Assembly (NCBI RefSeq): GCF_963855985.1
Contig: NC_087090.1
Location: 11,654,501-11,718,500, forward strand
Source: Ostrinia nubilalis
Lineage: Eukaryota > Arthropoda > Insecta > Lepidoptera > Crambidae
Length of the DNA stretch: 64,000 bases
Reading direction: 5' to 3'
Part shown: one piece after another, positions 25,300-37,683 of the stretch
Layout: each line of letters begins with the position of its first letter
Numbering within the stretch: the first letter of the stretch is position 1
Position numbers and translations under genes: made by a program
Notes under the pieces: generated by a model
What the model was told of the DNA's origin: nothing
The model's database searches: none
The model's input: the letters and a program-made list of their open reading frames with translations, nothing else

Positions 25300-26681
25300 T
25301 GTAACCTACAATAATTTATAGTTTATTATCAATCAAGTACAAATTACAGGCAGGCCTTAGCAACGTATTTCACCACTTCATATTAACTATTGCATCGATC
25401 GTCCCATCACATTTCCAAAGTATATCGATAGTTCTCATGAAAATTTTGCAACAATAAACGAGTAGAGAGCGAGGCAATCAGAAACAATTTTCTATTACTA
25501 TTTCTCGTTGGACATATTCCGACAACAAACACGATCGTCCCGAGAGCCGTGGGAATGCCCCAGTCGAGTAACGGACGGACGGACAAATGATGTTGGGCGA
25601 TCTATTGCCTGTAATTGATGACGACTATTGTACGCTTTTGAAAGAGCCACGAATGTTTGTCTTCGTTCTGTTACCTTCCGTTTGTTTGTTGCTATTGTTA
25701 AACTGAGGTTATTGCCTTAATTCGCGAAGCTATTACTCTAATAAATGCTTACACGCTAAAGATTTAGTCATTCTTCTAACTGGCTGGCAATCAGGTGCCG
25801 TTAATCCACTTGACACAGTAAACACGCTTCGAATAACGTATGACTATTGTCGTTAATAGTAACCTCTTTCTATGTTCTGCGATAGCAACAATAAGGCACA
25901 AACATGTTGGTATAATTATAACATGTGTGGTCATTATAAAGAGACAGTTAAAAGCTACACCGGTTTTGATAAAACATAGAGTGAAATAAGAAAATAACCA
26001 TTTCGCAACAACTGCTTGACATAGCTGAAATTGCAAAGAAATAATTTTTGGACCTTCGCCAGGCTATCTAATTGCTGCACTTTTCATAATACTCGTACAA
26101 TTTTAGGACACATCTCTATCCAATTTATTTGATCAGTATGTTATGCCTTACGATATTCCTTTTATTGGTGCCATGTTTAAAATACCTTTTCAAATAATTG
26201 TTTTTGCCAGTACGTTATAAAACATCGGGAATCGGCTTCCACCGACTGGAACGAGTAGCTAGCGACTACTATCTTGTAACCTGTTCACTTAAATACATGT
26301 TGCTGTTGGTGTTGAATAATAAAAAGCCGAAGCGACGATTAATTTCAATTAAGTAATAAATAACGCTCGAAGTCTATTCCTTGGGTTGGAATTATAGATG
26401 TCTTTATTCAAAAGTGCGGCAAGTAGACGGTAGGCTGGTGATAAATTTAGAAAATGGCGTTGGGCGCCGGCGCCTGCGATCGCTATCGGGCGCATGAATC
26501 AGCAGCGTCGTCGCCGCGGCCACCCGCGCCGCCGCAACTACACGTCTGCTGCCTTCGGACTTGGCTAGACCAAGATCTTATACTTACAGTTTAGACAGAA
26601 GGTATTCTAAAGTCCGCGCCAGTAGACTCTGTATATTTTACGTATGATAGACAAAAACCCCGAACAAAGATTGAATTGTCT
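25300..26681. other. Non-coding stretch with a GC-rich island
   Basis: No exon is recognised. The island at about 26450-26570 contains CGATCGCTATCGGG and GCCGCGGCC. A 46-codon frame with a good start context crosses it from 26454, but its Ala/Pro/Arg-rich content follows the GC bias. Confidence 0.45.
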
Positions 26682-26814
26682 TACGCCCGTATTATAAACA
26701 TTACTATGAGGTCTTACAGTGCGCGTGGAAGCACGAACCAATCACAGAGCTCTATTTAATGCTGTGCGTTCGATTTGCTGCTTCACTTAAGCAAGCATCG
26801 TGTGAATACGGGTG
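26682..26814. mobile_element. MITE, about 133 bp
   Basis: The ends carry 'CGCCCGTATT' and, inverted, 'AATACGGGTG'. The inside has 'acgaaccaatcacagagc' and 'cacttaagcaagc', a layout shared with a common lepidopteran MITE family. Borders are approximate. Confidence 0.65.
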
Positions 26815-29180
26815 TCAGTATACCATTACTTAGATTGATACACTAACTCAAATCAACAAAGACGTTTGGATGCCAATGCTATGCCGACTTAAGTATTTGT
26901 TTTAAAAATATAGAGTTTCTATTGGCGCGGAGTATACGTAACCTAGTTTGCGAATCCGTAGCATAACGCGGCACACGTAAAAATTAAAAGAATAAAATAT
27001 TATTACAAAGTTTATTAAAAATGTAAAAAATGCAAAGATTATAAATCTTACATCAAGCAGCCACAAAGCTTTTAAACACATTAATAATACAAAGTAAAAC
27101 ATAACATAGCAAATGCGAGGAATGTATGAGTAATATTAATACTATAATAATCATCAATTTTAGTTCATTTATAAAGCAAAGAAGACAACAGGTACAATTA
27201 CAAAATTATAGATTCATTTACTAGTATTTACTTAAAACAGTAAATTAAAACTTATATTATATTCATCTGTTAGTGATATTACAGATTTTTTAAAATCTAT
27301 ATTAGCAAAACCCACAATCTTGTTTTCACACACTTGTGTCTTTTGTTCACAAATTTTTTGATGTGATATGTTAATAATTTAAAATAGGTATTTAAAATGT
27401 TGCTTATGACATAAATTATTATTACTTATTAAATTATTTCATTTACTGTATAAGTTAAGACAACCTGTAAAATGCTTAGCTATAAACATACAGATTTATA
27501 CAAACAAAATTTCAATTAGTTGATTTTCGTTAAGCGATTACAATCTGCTTATGTTAAAAAGTTATGAGCGCAGAGCCCGGGGCCGGGCGGGCTTCGTCAT
27601 TAATTTCCCTTTATAAATATTGCTTCCATATTATTTGATTGTTTTGCGCTTTATTGCTCTTATGCTTCTTAATTTTAGGGATCCGTTGAGCATACTTGGT
27701 CAAGAAAATGTTTACTTATTTTAAAACTAATTAAAGTAAAGCGGCGGTTTACTTATACAATCCAACTGCGACACATGTACAAACAAACATATTTTACATT
27801 TGATAGTAATACTTGAAATGCTTAGGCATTGTACAATAAATAACCCCTAGAGGCTTTATATGTCAATTTACACTCGATAAAAGGACTCGCACGTAATCGA
27901 CTCTATCCAGGATGCAATTATGTTCGCAACATAGCCATAAAAATAACAGACACATCATACCGGACAAATATAGGAAGACTGTCGATGTAATAAATTCATA
28001 AAAACGTACATAGTACTTAAGTTTACTGGCCAAAATTACTGAGAAACTGAGGATTAACTGTAACAGTGTACATCAATAATTCAACGGGACATGAAACTCG
28101 CGGCCGATCTTGTGAACAATTTATCTGAATATCGCGGACTGTAATTATGGGACTTACGTTCGACGGCGCTGTTACAATTAAACTAGCGGTGCATTCGCGA
28201 ATAATAAATAAACCAGATTATATCAATAACATTCATCGCTTCTTTAAAGACGACATTTTAAATTGTTCAACGAAAGATAAGTAATTTAGGTACATTTCAT
28301 TTCACCATACCACAGGAAGATGTAATTCATAACATCATAAAAACGTACATGTAAGAGATAAAATTTCGTTCATTTTCGCATGTAGACGTAAAATTAATCA
28401 ATTCATTTATTTCAGACCTCCAATTAGTACAGTTACATAAAATAAACCATAATACTGTATAGAATCTAAACTAAAAGCGTTAATATGCCATTTGTAGTTA
28501 ATACTTTATTTATGTGCAATATTCTGACTTAGCCCGATGCAAAAGCAAGCAAAGCCTACATTGGACCATTTAAAAAAAACTAATGAGGACGCGAGGCCGG
28601 CGTTTCGCGCCGTGTATCGGGATTCGGGATAGCATGGCACCACATGGCACGTTTCAATATCCTCGTATGTTTTAAAAATTTAGCAGTTGACACCATTTAA
28701 ATAAAACAATAAAATAATAATAAAAATTATATCATTTTATCCCAATTAATTCACACCTACACACCCACTTAATTCACACTTAAACAAAATAGTTTTTCTG
28801 TTGAATTGATAAATGTTTAATCAATGAAGTTGGAGATTAAAAATGCTATTAATTTTAATTGCGTTTTGTTTGACTTGAGCTTAAAAAGTACTTAATGTTA
28901 ATTATGCAATTGTTACATAATCTAATATTATTTTAAATTAATGTTATTTCATACGCTTATTTTTATAGAAATGTTGCATAGCGTTTTATTATAACTAAGC
29001 TAAACTATTTCTCGATAAAAATGTTAATATGCTCTCATATCTCTTCAACATTTTATGTTATTTGAGATTCATCTAACAGCCACTAAAAAAATATCTGCAA
29101 CCATCACATCATTAGCATCACTTCATTAAATTAAATTGTTAGGTACAAAGTTATCACAATAAGTAAAAACCATTACGTCT
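26815..29180. other. AT-rich non-coding stretch
   Basis: Very AT-rich DNA with many AATAAA-like words on both strands. It could be a long 3' UTR or plain intergenic DNA. No adjoining coding exon decides between these. Confidence 0.4.
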
Positions 29181-29182
29181 TA

Positions 29183-29323
29183 GGGTGGATTCGACCAAAC
29201 AAGAGTAAATATTAATCTCAGAATAAATCGTCATTTTTGACATTTATTTCCCGTACTGAAACTGTCAATGTGCCAGTTATACCAGGAGTTATTTTCGCAT
29301 AAAAGTTTGGTCGAATCGGGCCA
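29183..29323. mobile_element. MITE, about 141 bp
   Basis: The inverted ends are GGGTGGATTCGACCAAAC and GTTTGGTCGAATCGGGCC, next to TA at both sides. No coding capacity. Confidence 0.75.
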
Positions 29324-29324
29324 T

Positions 29325-30040
29325 AATATCATACAGGGTGCAAGGAAGGGATGAGCAAAAACTTTAACTGTCATGTTACCATGCTACCGAATTCGAAACC
29401 AATTGATATTTTAATAAGTTCAAGAATTTTCCTTAATTTTATTTGTACTTTTATTTATTTATTTTTATTTTGTTTTATAAAACTAGCTATCACAAAGATA
29501 GTATTATTACTGAGATCTGGATGGTTATCTGACCTTATGGTTTTATCAACTCTTCTTTTACACCCCTGACCTATTAGGTACACAAAGAAACAACTACTTT
29601 ACCTAAGCAAATATGAAATAATACATATATTTTAATGACACTAAAACAATGTTATAATGTATTAAAGTGCCCATTTTATTAGTGTTCTGTAGTGACATTT
29701 TTAAAAATAGTAATATATTATTTTAATGAATAATTTTATTAGATGGGAATAATCTCTGTAAATATAATTTTATTAGATGGGAAAAATCTCTCTGTTCTGT
29801 TTGATAAAACCACTACATATTTTGTAATTCATTGAAAGTAGCAAATTCGTTTTCATAAAATATCGATATCAATGCATAAACAATTAATTGAGCCTCAAAT
29901 TGGAATTTTAGAAGTAAATGTCCATACGTATTGGTTAATACGACGTCGCGACGTTGCCGTTGTACCCATACATAAACGTCACATGACTTTTTTGTTGAAA
30001 TGTCTTTGAACCTAACATTCCTACATATCTATTCCTACCT
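29325..30040. other. Non-coding stretch, no gene seen
   Basis: Contains a short tandem duplication, where 'attttattagatggga' occurs at about 29733 and again at about 29767. No exon is supported. Confidence 0.45.
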
Positions 30041-30042
30041 TA

Positions 30043-32109
30043 GGGTGAGTTGCACCACCTAACTTTAACGGTAACTATAACGTTAACCGGTGCTTTTTGT
30101 ATGGCGTCCCAAGTAACATTTTACTCCATTTAAGAGTTCAATAGTCGTTCACATGTACTCCACAAGCTGTGTATGTCAGCTGTATACGAGCTGTATAGCT
30201 TGCTATAATGCTTTTATAGAACCAGTTTGGGCACAAATTAGACAGCTTTAAGTTCACTATGGCTGTACATTAGCAGTATAATAGCATTATAATAGCAGTT
30301 TAAGTAGTAACATCGTACTTAAGGCTGACTTACGGCACTATATGGGACGCAGTGTGAACCATACAACGTACGTGAGGACAATAAAGAGTAACAAGTGGCT
30401 AAATGCACAGCTTTCAAAGTTATAAAGTCCGACAAAAGTACTCCAATGCTACCTAAAGTTCACGTGTGTCTTAAATTATTTCCACATTTTAATATTAGTT
30501 TGGTATTTGTACGTGAGTGCCAAGAGGGAAACAACTCGGGCGGATAATCATTTATGCAAATAATAACACGGGTTTTAAATACTTAATAATGTTAATGCCA
30601 TTGGGAATGCAACTTTATCGTGAAATGTATACATATTTACAGCTAAAATATTTACGCGCCTCTGTAAAAACGCGATATTCATTTTAAAATATTTAAAACT
30701 GGCTGAGAGGAAATCTACAATTTTCAGTTTTTGATATTGGATTGGCATTATAATTATATTACGGTAATTAATTATAACATGAAACCAAAACTCAATCGCT
30801 CTATCTGCGAATTTTGTGATAAATCTGCATTAATTTTGGAGATTTATTTGGTAAATATTTTAGGTTATGTAGAACAAAATGGTGGAAATGAAATACGGCT
30901 ATGTGAACTGTTATAACTCCAATTTAATGCGGTGAGCGTATATTAGGTTCACATGTGTTCTGTTAGAATGCTGTTATCTATATGAAGTTCCACATTTGTA
31001 CCACTACAGCGCTAATTTCTATAAATTTATTCTAATGTGAACTTATGTACAGCTTTAAGATGTACCTAGTTCAGGTCAATTGTGTATCTTTAATTCTTAC
31101 AAAAATACTGAAATTTTAGAGATCCGCAATAAAAATTATTAATGTCCGTTAAATCGCCTAGCCCAGGTACTAATAGTCAAGTATGAATACCTAAAGCATC
31201 AGACGGTAGTGTTCCCGGTTTAAATTCGTTTATTATGCTTGACAATTTATTCAAAGCGGAATGAGGAATACGATTTTCAATAGCCCATGTTCTTATTTTT
31301 TTTTGCGAAAGGTTAAATAATTGTCCAAATCAAAATGGTATTCACTATCACAAGAACTGCAATCATCACACTCTGATATCTGGTATATTTTGAAGGGAAA
31401 TTTCAGGTTCAGGCATAATATTTTCCTCTGCATCATGTACAGAACCACCATGAACAACTAAAAACAGGCTTGGGGAAATGTGTAATAGAATATCACATTC
31501 ACATTCGTGTTCAGCTTAAAGCAAATAAGAGTAGTACTTGTGGACAAATAAACTGCTATTGATGTTAATGGACAACACATATAGTCCTTTTAACAGCCTA
31601 CAGTGTACATGCGAACCATTGAAACACTTTTGTACAGATAGTAAAAAAGGTTATTTTAATTATCACAAACAAGTCCTACTACAGCTACTAGCTGTATAAC
31701 AGTCTAAAACAAGTAAACATAACAGCCTTTGGCTTTATAAATGACCACGTGTGTTCTATTAAAATGCTAGCTCTATAACATCGTACAAGTAGGCCGTTAA
31801 ACAGCGGTTGCCGTATCTCTACCCTCCTATAATGCTCTTAGTCAGATGGCTGACTAAAGGATAGTTGTTAGAGTATTATAACACCAACAATCGTATAAAA
31901 GTATAACTCTACACTAGTCTATACTCCTATAAGTCCCTTAGACAGGTATAGGTGTAATTAATTGCAATAATACAGCTTATACATCACGAGTGAACTGTAC
32001 TAATGCTTTAAGTACACATTGGAACTAAATGTGAACTCTTAAATGGAGTAAAATGTTACTTGGGGTTTGACAGATTTTTGACGTTAAAGTAAGATGGTGC
32101 AACCCAGAC
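30043..32109. mobile_element. MITE copy split by a larger transposon
   Basis: The left part (30043-30107) and right part (32065-32109) together match the MITE at 7451-7570: GAGTTGCACC, CGGTAACTATAACG, AACCGGTG, then TTTGACAG and GATGGTGCAACCCAG. The match is clear enough to place the insertion point of the inner element to within 2 bp. Confidence 0.8.
30108..32064. mobile_element. Unclassified DNA transposon, 1957 bp, long perfect ends
   Basis: The terminal inverted repeats are exact for 33 bp, beginning CCCAAGTAACATTTTACTCC. The repeat GT on both sides, judged against the intact MITE copy, suggests a 2-bp target duplication. Many TATAA/GCTATA-type words lie in both subterminal regions. On the minus strand near 31190-31400 a frameshifted remnant of coding sequence can be read, with TWAIENRIPHSALNKL and LPSDAL. 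I associate this kind of motif with insect transposon proteins, but I cannot name the superfamily. The copy is non-autonomous. Confidence 0.75.
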
Positions 32110-32147
32110 CTTTTTAGCAGATTTCTGCAATGACATTTTTTAATTGT

Positions 32148-32153
32148 TTAATC
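32148..32153 (-). terminator. Possible Eogt poly(A) signal (ATTAAA)
   Basis: An ATTAAA variant lies about 15 nt past the Eogt stop codon on the minus strand. No AATAAA is closer. The downstream DNA soon enters a MITE and transposon. Confidence 0.35.
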
Positions 32154-32167
32154 TCTTACCTTTAAAT

Positions 32168-35100
32168 CTATAATTCTTCATGCATTCTCTTCATAAGTGA
32201 TGCTTCAATAAAACTCTTGAAATCCGGTCGTTTCCTCACATGTTCCGCACATTTTGCAACTAGTCTTAAAAACTCTTCGACATCAAAAGAATAATTCGTA
32301 AACTTTGCATGTGAGCCGTTGGGCCCGTGTCCCTAAAATTAAAAAAAATATTTAAGAACTTATCACTGTACCATAATTTAAGAAATAAATCATTTGAATT
32401 TGAATGAGGTTTGATTAAACAATACAAAAAAAAAACAAATTATATTTGTACTTTTCAAAGTATTTTACCTCATCTTGTTGAACAAGTTTCTCTTTGTTTT
32501 CCCAAGTGACATATTTAAGACCACGCAATCGCGCTAGATCGAAATAACAATTCGCATCTTCACAATTGTACCTAAAAATAAACATAATTAAGTTCATAAA
32601 TATAATGGTACAATCACAGGGTACAATACAAATACCCAATATCAAGTACAGAAAGACAATGCTAAATAGTATAACCATATTGCACTCTCTAGATGGCGCC
32701 ACTACCAAGAGCCAGAACCTTATCGACAGTGCCGCCAACTGGTAAGCGCAAATGCAATAGCTTTTATCATTATTAAAGTACGGCCAAATAGCAGCGATAC
32801 AAAAGGTCGATACGACTGTCGAGTTGACAATATATTCTGTCTCTTCCTATCTTGTGTATTTGTCGTAATGTCTCGTTCTCCCGCCAAAATATGTCAAAGT
32901 CAGACAGGTTCACCCATGACATTGGGTTTGTTTACTTTGGTATCGCTTCTCGTTGGCCGTACTTTAGAAAGTATTGCTACTTATTGGATTTCAGGTATAA
33001 AATTAAATTATTTTAAGAATTAATGTAGGTATACTTTCAACTACCCATATTACACTTACAGTTCAAAAACAGCTGCCCAATCCGGTAAGAACATTAGATG
33101 CGTGAGACCAGCGCCATGAATGCCAATGAACACGTCTGTGTTATGAGTTATCTCTAGCTGCTTAGTGAAGGGCATAGTCCTGTCATAGACTACTCTTTGC
33201 ACATAATAGTCGTCCACCTTATGCAAAGCATCCAGGAGCTGTTTTTCATTCAATATCGATCTGTATGTTGTTCCTCTAGAAAGTAAAGTAACCCTTATCT
33301 TGTCACTATCGCGTATTTGAAGCTTTACATTCAATGAGTGTAGTATGTGCTTCGAAAATGCATGAAATAGTCCACTTCTCTCACAGCCGTAAATCTGAAA
33401 ATGGGAGAAAAAAAATCAAGTTTGATTAAGTTTTTAATTTTCTGCTTAACTTTTTAAATAAAACAGCAACTGGCAACTAAAGAACTGCAAAAAAGGCAAC
33501 TGCACTATGCGTGGCCTGATGTTGCCTGCTTTCGACAGTATGAGGTACTAATATTATCAATATAACTTACCAATGGAGTGTTGTAGTAAAGACCAAAAAT
33601 CATTCTTGGCAGCAATGGTAGTACAACATTCTTAAAACATACAACTTTTCCTCTAAAAGTTTTTAAATCCAATATGGGATTAATGGTAAAAGCTTTGAAG
33701 GCTTCCTTAAAAGCAGAGTCATATGTAAAAGTTTCCCATACAAGAATGTGGTTATCTCTTGAAAATGTAGATGGATGAGTAGAGTTCACATGCAAACTAG
33801 CATACAAGTTGAAGAAATCACAAAAGTGATGATACATGTTTACAGCTGAAACAAAACAAAAGAGGATGTTAATCGTTTAATAAAAATTCCTACTATATAC
33901 AATTTGTTAATAGTCATAGTAAGCCTAGGCGCAGACCACCGATTTTTAGTTGGCTGATAGTTGGGTCCAATTTCAATTTGTAATGTGCGCATTTTCATAC
34001 ATCTCCAATCTCCATACTGATTAACAGCCCGACTCAACAATCGGCCAACTAAAAGTCGGTGGTCTGCGCCTAGGCTTAATATAGTCTGCTTTTACCTGCA
34101 TCTAACTTCATAATGAAAGTTGGTTTATCAATAGTAACATCACAAATACCACTTGGAATAGGCCTTTTATCTGTTTTTACAAAATTCACTAGCTCCGGGG
34201 CCCATGATTGCAGGGCACTCATGTGTTCAGCCTCTTTCAAGAGACGCTCCGAATACAAATTGCAATAGCCTCCTGAAACACAATGACAAATAAAATCAAT
34301 GGGGCTTGAATTTAAAGAACATTTAAAAAAACTAAAAGCCCATTAGTTTTTAAAATGAATCGAATTAGTAACACACTTTGAGGACTACCTGTAATCTTAT
34401 TTATCACTTTGGAAATGTAGCAGAAAACTTATTAACACTACTCCTTAGGAGTACCTATAGAATATAAAGCATTTGTCTCAAAACAGGTTACATTTACAAA
34501 ATGTGGATCACGTGAAAGTTTGATTCAAAATAACTCTAATCCTCTTACAAAATTAGTTAAATATTGAAGACATTTAAAATGTCATTTTCTTACATAATGT
34601 CATTTAACTTGGTGTTAAATGCAGTAGTAGGTACTTCTTATTAGTAAGGGAGTCTATTTTATAACTTCCAAAACAAAAGTGTATAAATTATAAATTACCT
34701 ATTTGTCCAGGTCCTAATATGTCCATCTTATAACGAAGATTATTACCGCGACCCACTAGGCCTGTAAAATTCAGCATGAGGTTCCGCCCTCTGCAAAACC
34801 TGAAAATTGTAAGTTTCACTAACTTAATTGTAGCTTGATTCAATAAAAATAGAAAGGTCAAATTAGGTAATCAATTAAATCAGGCACGGTTGGCAAAGAA
34901 ATCTCCTGCTTGAAAATAAAACAAACTTAAAAATAATTTAGTTAAGTCTAATGTATGTATAATGCAAATAGGCAGTATTGCACATAAAACAGGATAAATA
35001 AAAGATACTTATCATACTAACAAAATTAGATGTTTCATAAATTGTTACTTAGTATGAATTTGTACTTATGAATGAATGTAACGAATAAATATCCTATATA

Positions 35101-35876
35101 CATAGATAGAAAGTGTGATTCTGTAAAGTATTTAGGACAATTATTGAAGTCCCAAAATCATATTTGAAAATGAATAACAGATCTACAATTTAGTTGTTTA
35201 ATATAAATTTCTATACAAAGTTGCAGGCCTAACATCTATTTATTTATTTATTATGAGGACATTACTTATCTGTATACCAACCTTAAGTATTTGGAGCATT
35301 CAAGGGATGAGTCAAGAGGATATGAAGCTTCGCACATTACCATTAACTCTTCTATTTGTTCTTTAACATAACCTGAAAACAATTGAAGTCGAAATTAATT
35401 CATTAAATAAACGGATAATTAAATACAATCAACGGAAAAAGACAAGTTGTACCTTCTAAAAACAAATATTATAGTTACAGATACTGCTGTGAGTAAAAAT
35501 AATAAATGATAGTAATTTACCTACTATTATTATAGAATATTAAGTTCCAATACTAACCAAAGTCTGCTTGGGTAAAAAATGTGGAATACTGAGCTTCTTT
35601 CGTCTGAACCCAACCACGATGGTCTCCGGGACATCGCGGTCTAACGTGATATGATAAAGACTGATTACAGTTACGTTCATATCCCCAACAAGCTTTTCTT
35701 CCGACCAGGTTTTTAAAAGGACACTCGGGGTCAGCTAAACAAGCTTCAGCGACAGTTTCAAATGTGTTGAAATAGTAAATCACATGTTCTGGTGGTAAAT
35801 TTACATGATTTAAATATGAAGAATATGTATTCATTGATGATAGTGCAACTAAGAAGAATGATAAAAATGTCCACAT
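32168..35876 (-). CDS. Eogt: EGF domain-specific O-GlcNAc transferase (EOGT), 8 exons
   Basis: Transfers GlcNAc from UDP-GlcNAc to Ser/Thr of folded EGF repeats (Notch and matrix proteins) in the ER lumen; GT61 family. Exons in transcript order: 35876-35558, 35372-35282, 34799-34699, 34272-34096, 33845-33571, 33394-33060, 32571-32469, 32332-32168. All junctions are GT/AG and the phases close to 521 aa, close to the ~520-530 aa usual for the family. Visible features are an N-terminal signal peptide ([14 protein letters not shown]), a Cys-rich N-terminal part, HFCDFFNLY at the start of the catalytic half, the GT61 motif HGAGLTH at residues 414-420, and a C-terminal HEEL, a KDEL-like ER-retention signal. 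An in-frame ATG lies 31 codons upstream (35969), but the start used has the better context (AAACATGT) and puts the signal peptide at the terminus. Introns hold two MITEs. The gene diverges from Dp. Confidence 0.95.
32776..32964. mobile_element. MITE in an Eogt intron, 189 bp
   Basis: The ends are AAGTACGGCCAAATAGCAGC and an inverted TTGGCCGTACTT, flanked by TA. It lies in the intron between exons 6 and 7. Confidence 0.75.
33922..34076. mobile_element. MITE in an Eogt intron, 155 bp
   Basis: The ends AGCCTAGGCGCAGACCACCG and CGGTGGTCTGCGCCTAGGCT are exact inverted repeats next to TA. It ends 19 bp from the splice donor of exon 4 (at 34096), close enough to affect splicing. Degraded relatives lie at about 46060-46200. 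Confidence 0.85.
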
Positions 35877-36122
35877 GTTTAATACAGCGAATAAAAATGA
35901 AAGAATATGGAAAAATAAATTGAAAACTTTAAAACAATAAAACAGATGGTTTGGTTCCAAGTCCAACAAATTTTGACATTGACAGATTGAACTACCGATT
36001 GACAGTAATGACAGAACGCAGCCAAAGATGGATGAAGCAGAAGATGAAGAAGAAATTTAAAAAATTGTTAAACTCTCAATTTTTTTTAAATACAATGCGA
36101 TACGCTTTATAAGTATTGTATA

Positions 36123-36859
36123 GCCCGACCAGGAACATAAAAACCCTCGCCATATTGCGGAAAACTAATGGTACTAATTTCTTTTAATGGCAACAGTAAC
36201 TGAAAACTTCATAGACATGTCATCTTGCATGTCAGTCTATTGCTGTCAAAGTGTAAACAAACTTTATTTTAAATGTGCGCAATTGATTTTGTGAATTAAA
36301 TTGCTAAAATCTTTTTATAGTCGTGAAAGAAAAGTGGTTCACAATGTGTTAAAGTATTGGTCGAAGAGAAATACTAAGGGTTCGGACAATATTTTCATTG
36401 AATAATGTTTCCGACAAAGGTTGTCAAATTGACTGACATGTTTATCGTATAGTACAGTCCACTATGAAAATTAGCTATGGTTTGTTTCAACTACACATTT
36501 TAAATTTTTTTGTCACTTTCGTGTTAAATTTTATGGAATTGGGAAAGAAGTACCGAGTTTGAAGCGTTCATGAGCAGACATTGCAGTTGAATATTAAAGT
36601 TCTGAATTTGATTATTGATGAATAATACAAATAAATCCTACCAGCTCGATTGATGGTTTCATTTAATTTATTTAAACCAGGTTACCTATAATAATATTTT
36701 TTCGTTAATTTATGAAAATATCAAATTAGCCCGTAATCCTGAATCCTGATACATAAAGTTAGCCTATTAATTTAACACAGGTACGACTGTACTCAGTGTT
36801 GCACTATCAAATGCAATTGACGCGCCTCTATGCCAGGGTTTTTATGTTCCTGGTCAGGC
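36123..36859. repeat. Inverted-repeat element upstream of Eogt, ~737 bp
   Basis: The ends are GCCCGACCAGGAACATAAAA and, inverted, a near copy ending TTCCTGGTCAGGC, about 30 bp each. It sits in the divergent Eogt-Dp spacer. Flanking TATA/ATATA is suggestive of a TA-type duplication. There is no coding capacity. Confidence 0.65.
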
Positions 36860-36871
36860 ATATAGACTGTA

Positions 36872-37400
36872 AGCTTTAAGTAAGCTGCCAGAAAGCTACT
36901 TTTTCTCAAATGTTTAAGTCAAACATTCTAGCATAACGTGCTGTGTTTTAGTGAAAAAATAAGGTGTTCGGATTTTTAATGGAAAGTGCTTAAATCCGTT
37001 GTTTCGTCTTTGTTTGCGCGTGAACTTTACTGCGATACTGAATTGCACTTCAGCTGGAATGACATTGGAGCGTGGCTGAAGTGTAAACTGGAGATGAAAC
37101 GCGAACTAATTGGAGACATTACAAATTCATTAAAAATTAGCGCAATCGGGGCACAGGGCCCCAATTTTTAACAATTCATTGGCGCTTCTTCTCTAGTTTC
37201 GCTCCGTTTTTCATTCCAGCTGAGGTGCAAATTCGGTATCGCGGTAAAGTTCACGTGCAAACAAAAACGAAACAACGGATTTAATCACTTTCCAATAAAA
37301 GTCCGAACAACTTATTTTTTCACTAAAACACAGCAAATGTTCATGTAGGCGTTTGACTCGAGTTTGAGAAAAAGTAGCTTTCTTTCAGCTTACTTAAAGC
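36872..37400. repeat. Foldback element between Eogt and Dp, ~530 bp
   Basis: Two arms of about 190 bp (36872-37064 and 37212-37400) are inverted copies, sharing AGCTTTAAGTAAGCTG, GAAAGCTACTTTTTCTCAAA, TTTACTGCGATACTGAATT (diverged in the other arm) and CATTCCAGCTGA. The words GAAAAAGTAGCTTTCT and GCGCAAYCGGGGC recur near 53480-53555, so it belongs to a dispersed family. Confidence 0.7.
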
Positions 37401-37674
37401 TCTTTCAGCTTATAGACAAAGAAGCATTTGCGTTTTGTTTTCGTTTGAACTAGCTGTCAAAGCGACACCGCGATACGAATTTGTGATATTTGTTCGTCGT
37501 CTAGTCGCGTTGTAGTTGAAAATATTTAGCGCAATCGGGGCACAGGAAACCTTAGAATTAAGTTTAAAATTGTAACCATTCAATACGTGTCGTGTCGTGG
37601 TCGACTCCATCTCCAGCTGATGAGCTTTATGCTCAATCTGTCGTTACTAGATCAATGACATACGTCAATTTTTG

Positions 37675-37683
37675 TTTCGCGCC
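37675..37683 (+). promoter_or_regulatory. Candidate E2F/DP site upstream of Dp
   Basis: TTTCGCGCC matches the E2F/DP consensus TTTSSCGC, about 400 bp before the Dp start codon. A CACGTG E-box (37735-37740) and a CCAAT box (about 37751) follow. This is a plausible proximal promoter, but no transcription start can be seen from sequence alone. Confidence 0.5.

Noticed and set aside
26454..26594. 46-codon frame with AAAATGG start in a GC-rich island
   Set aside because: Its Ala/Pro/Arg/Ser-rich content follows the local GC bias, and no splice partner or homologue is recognised.
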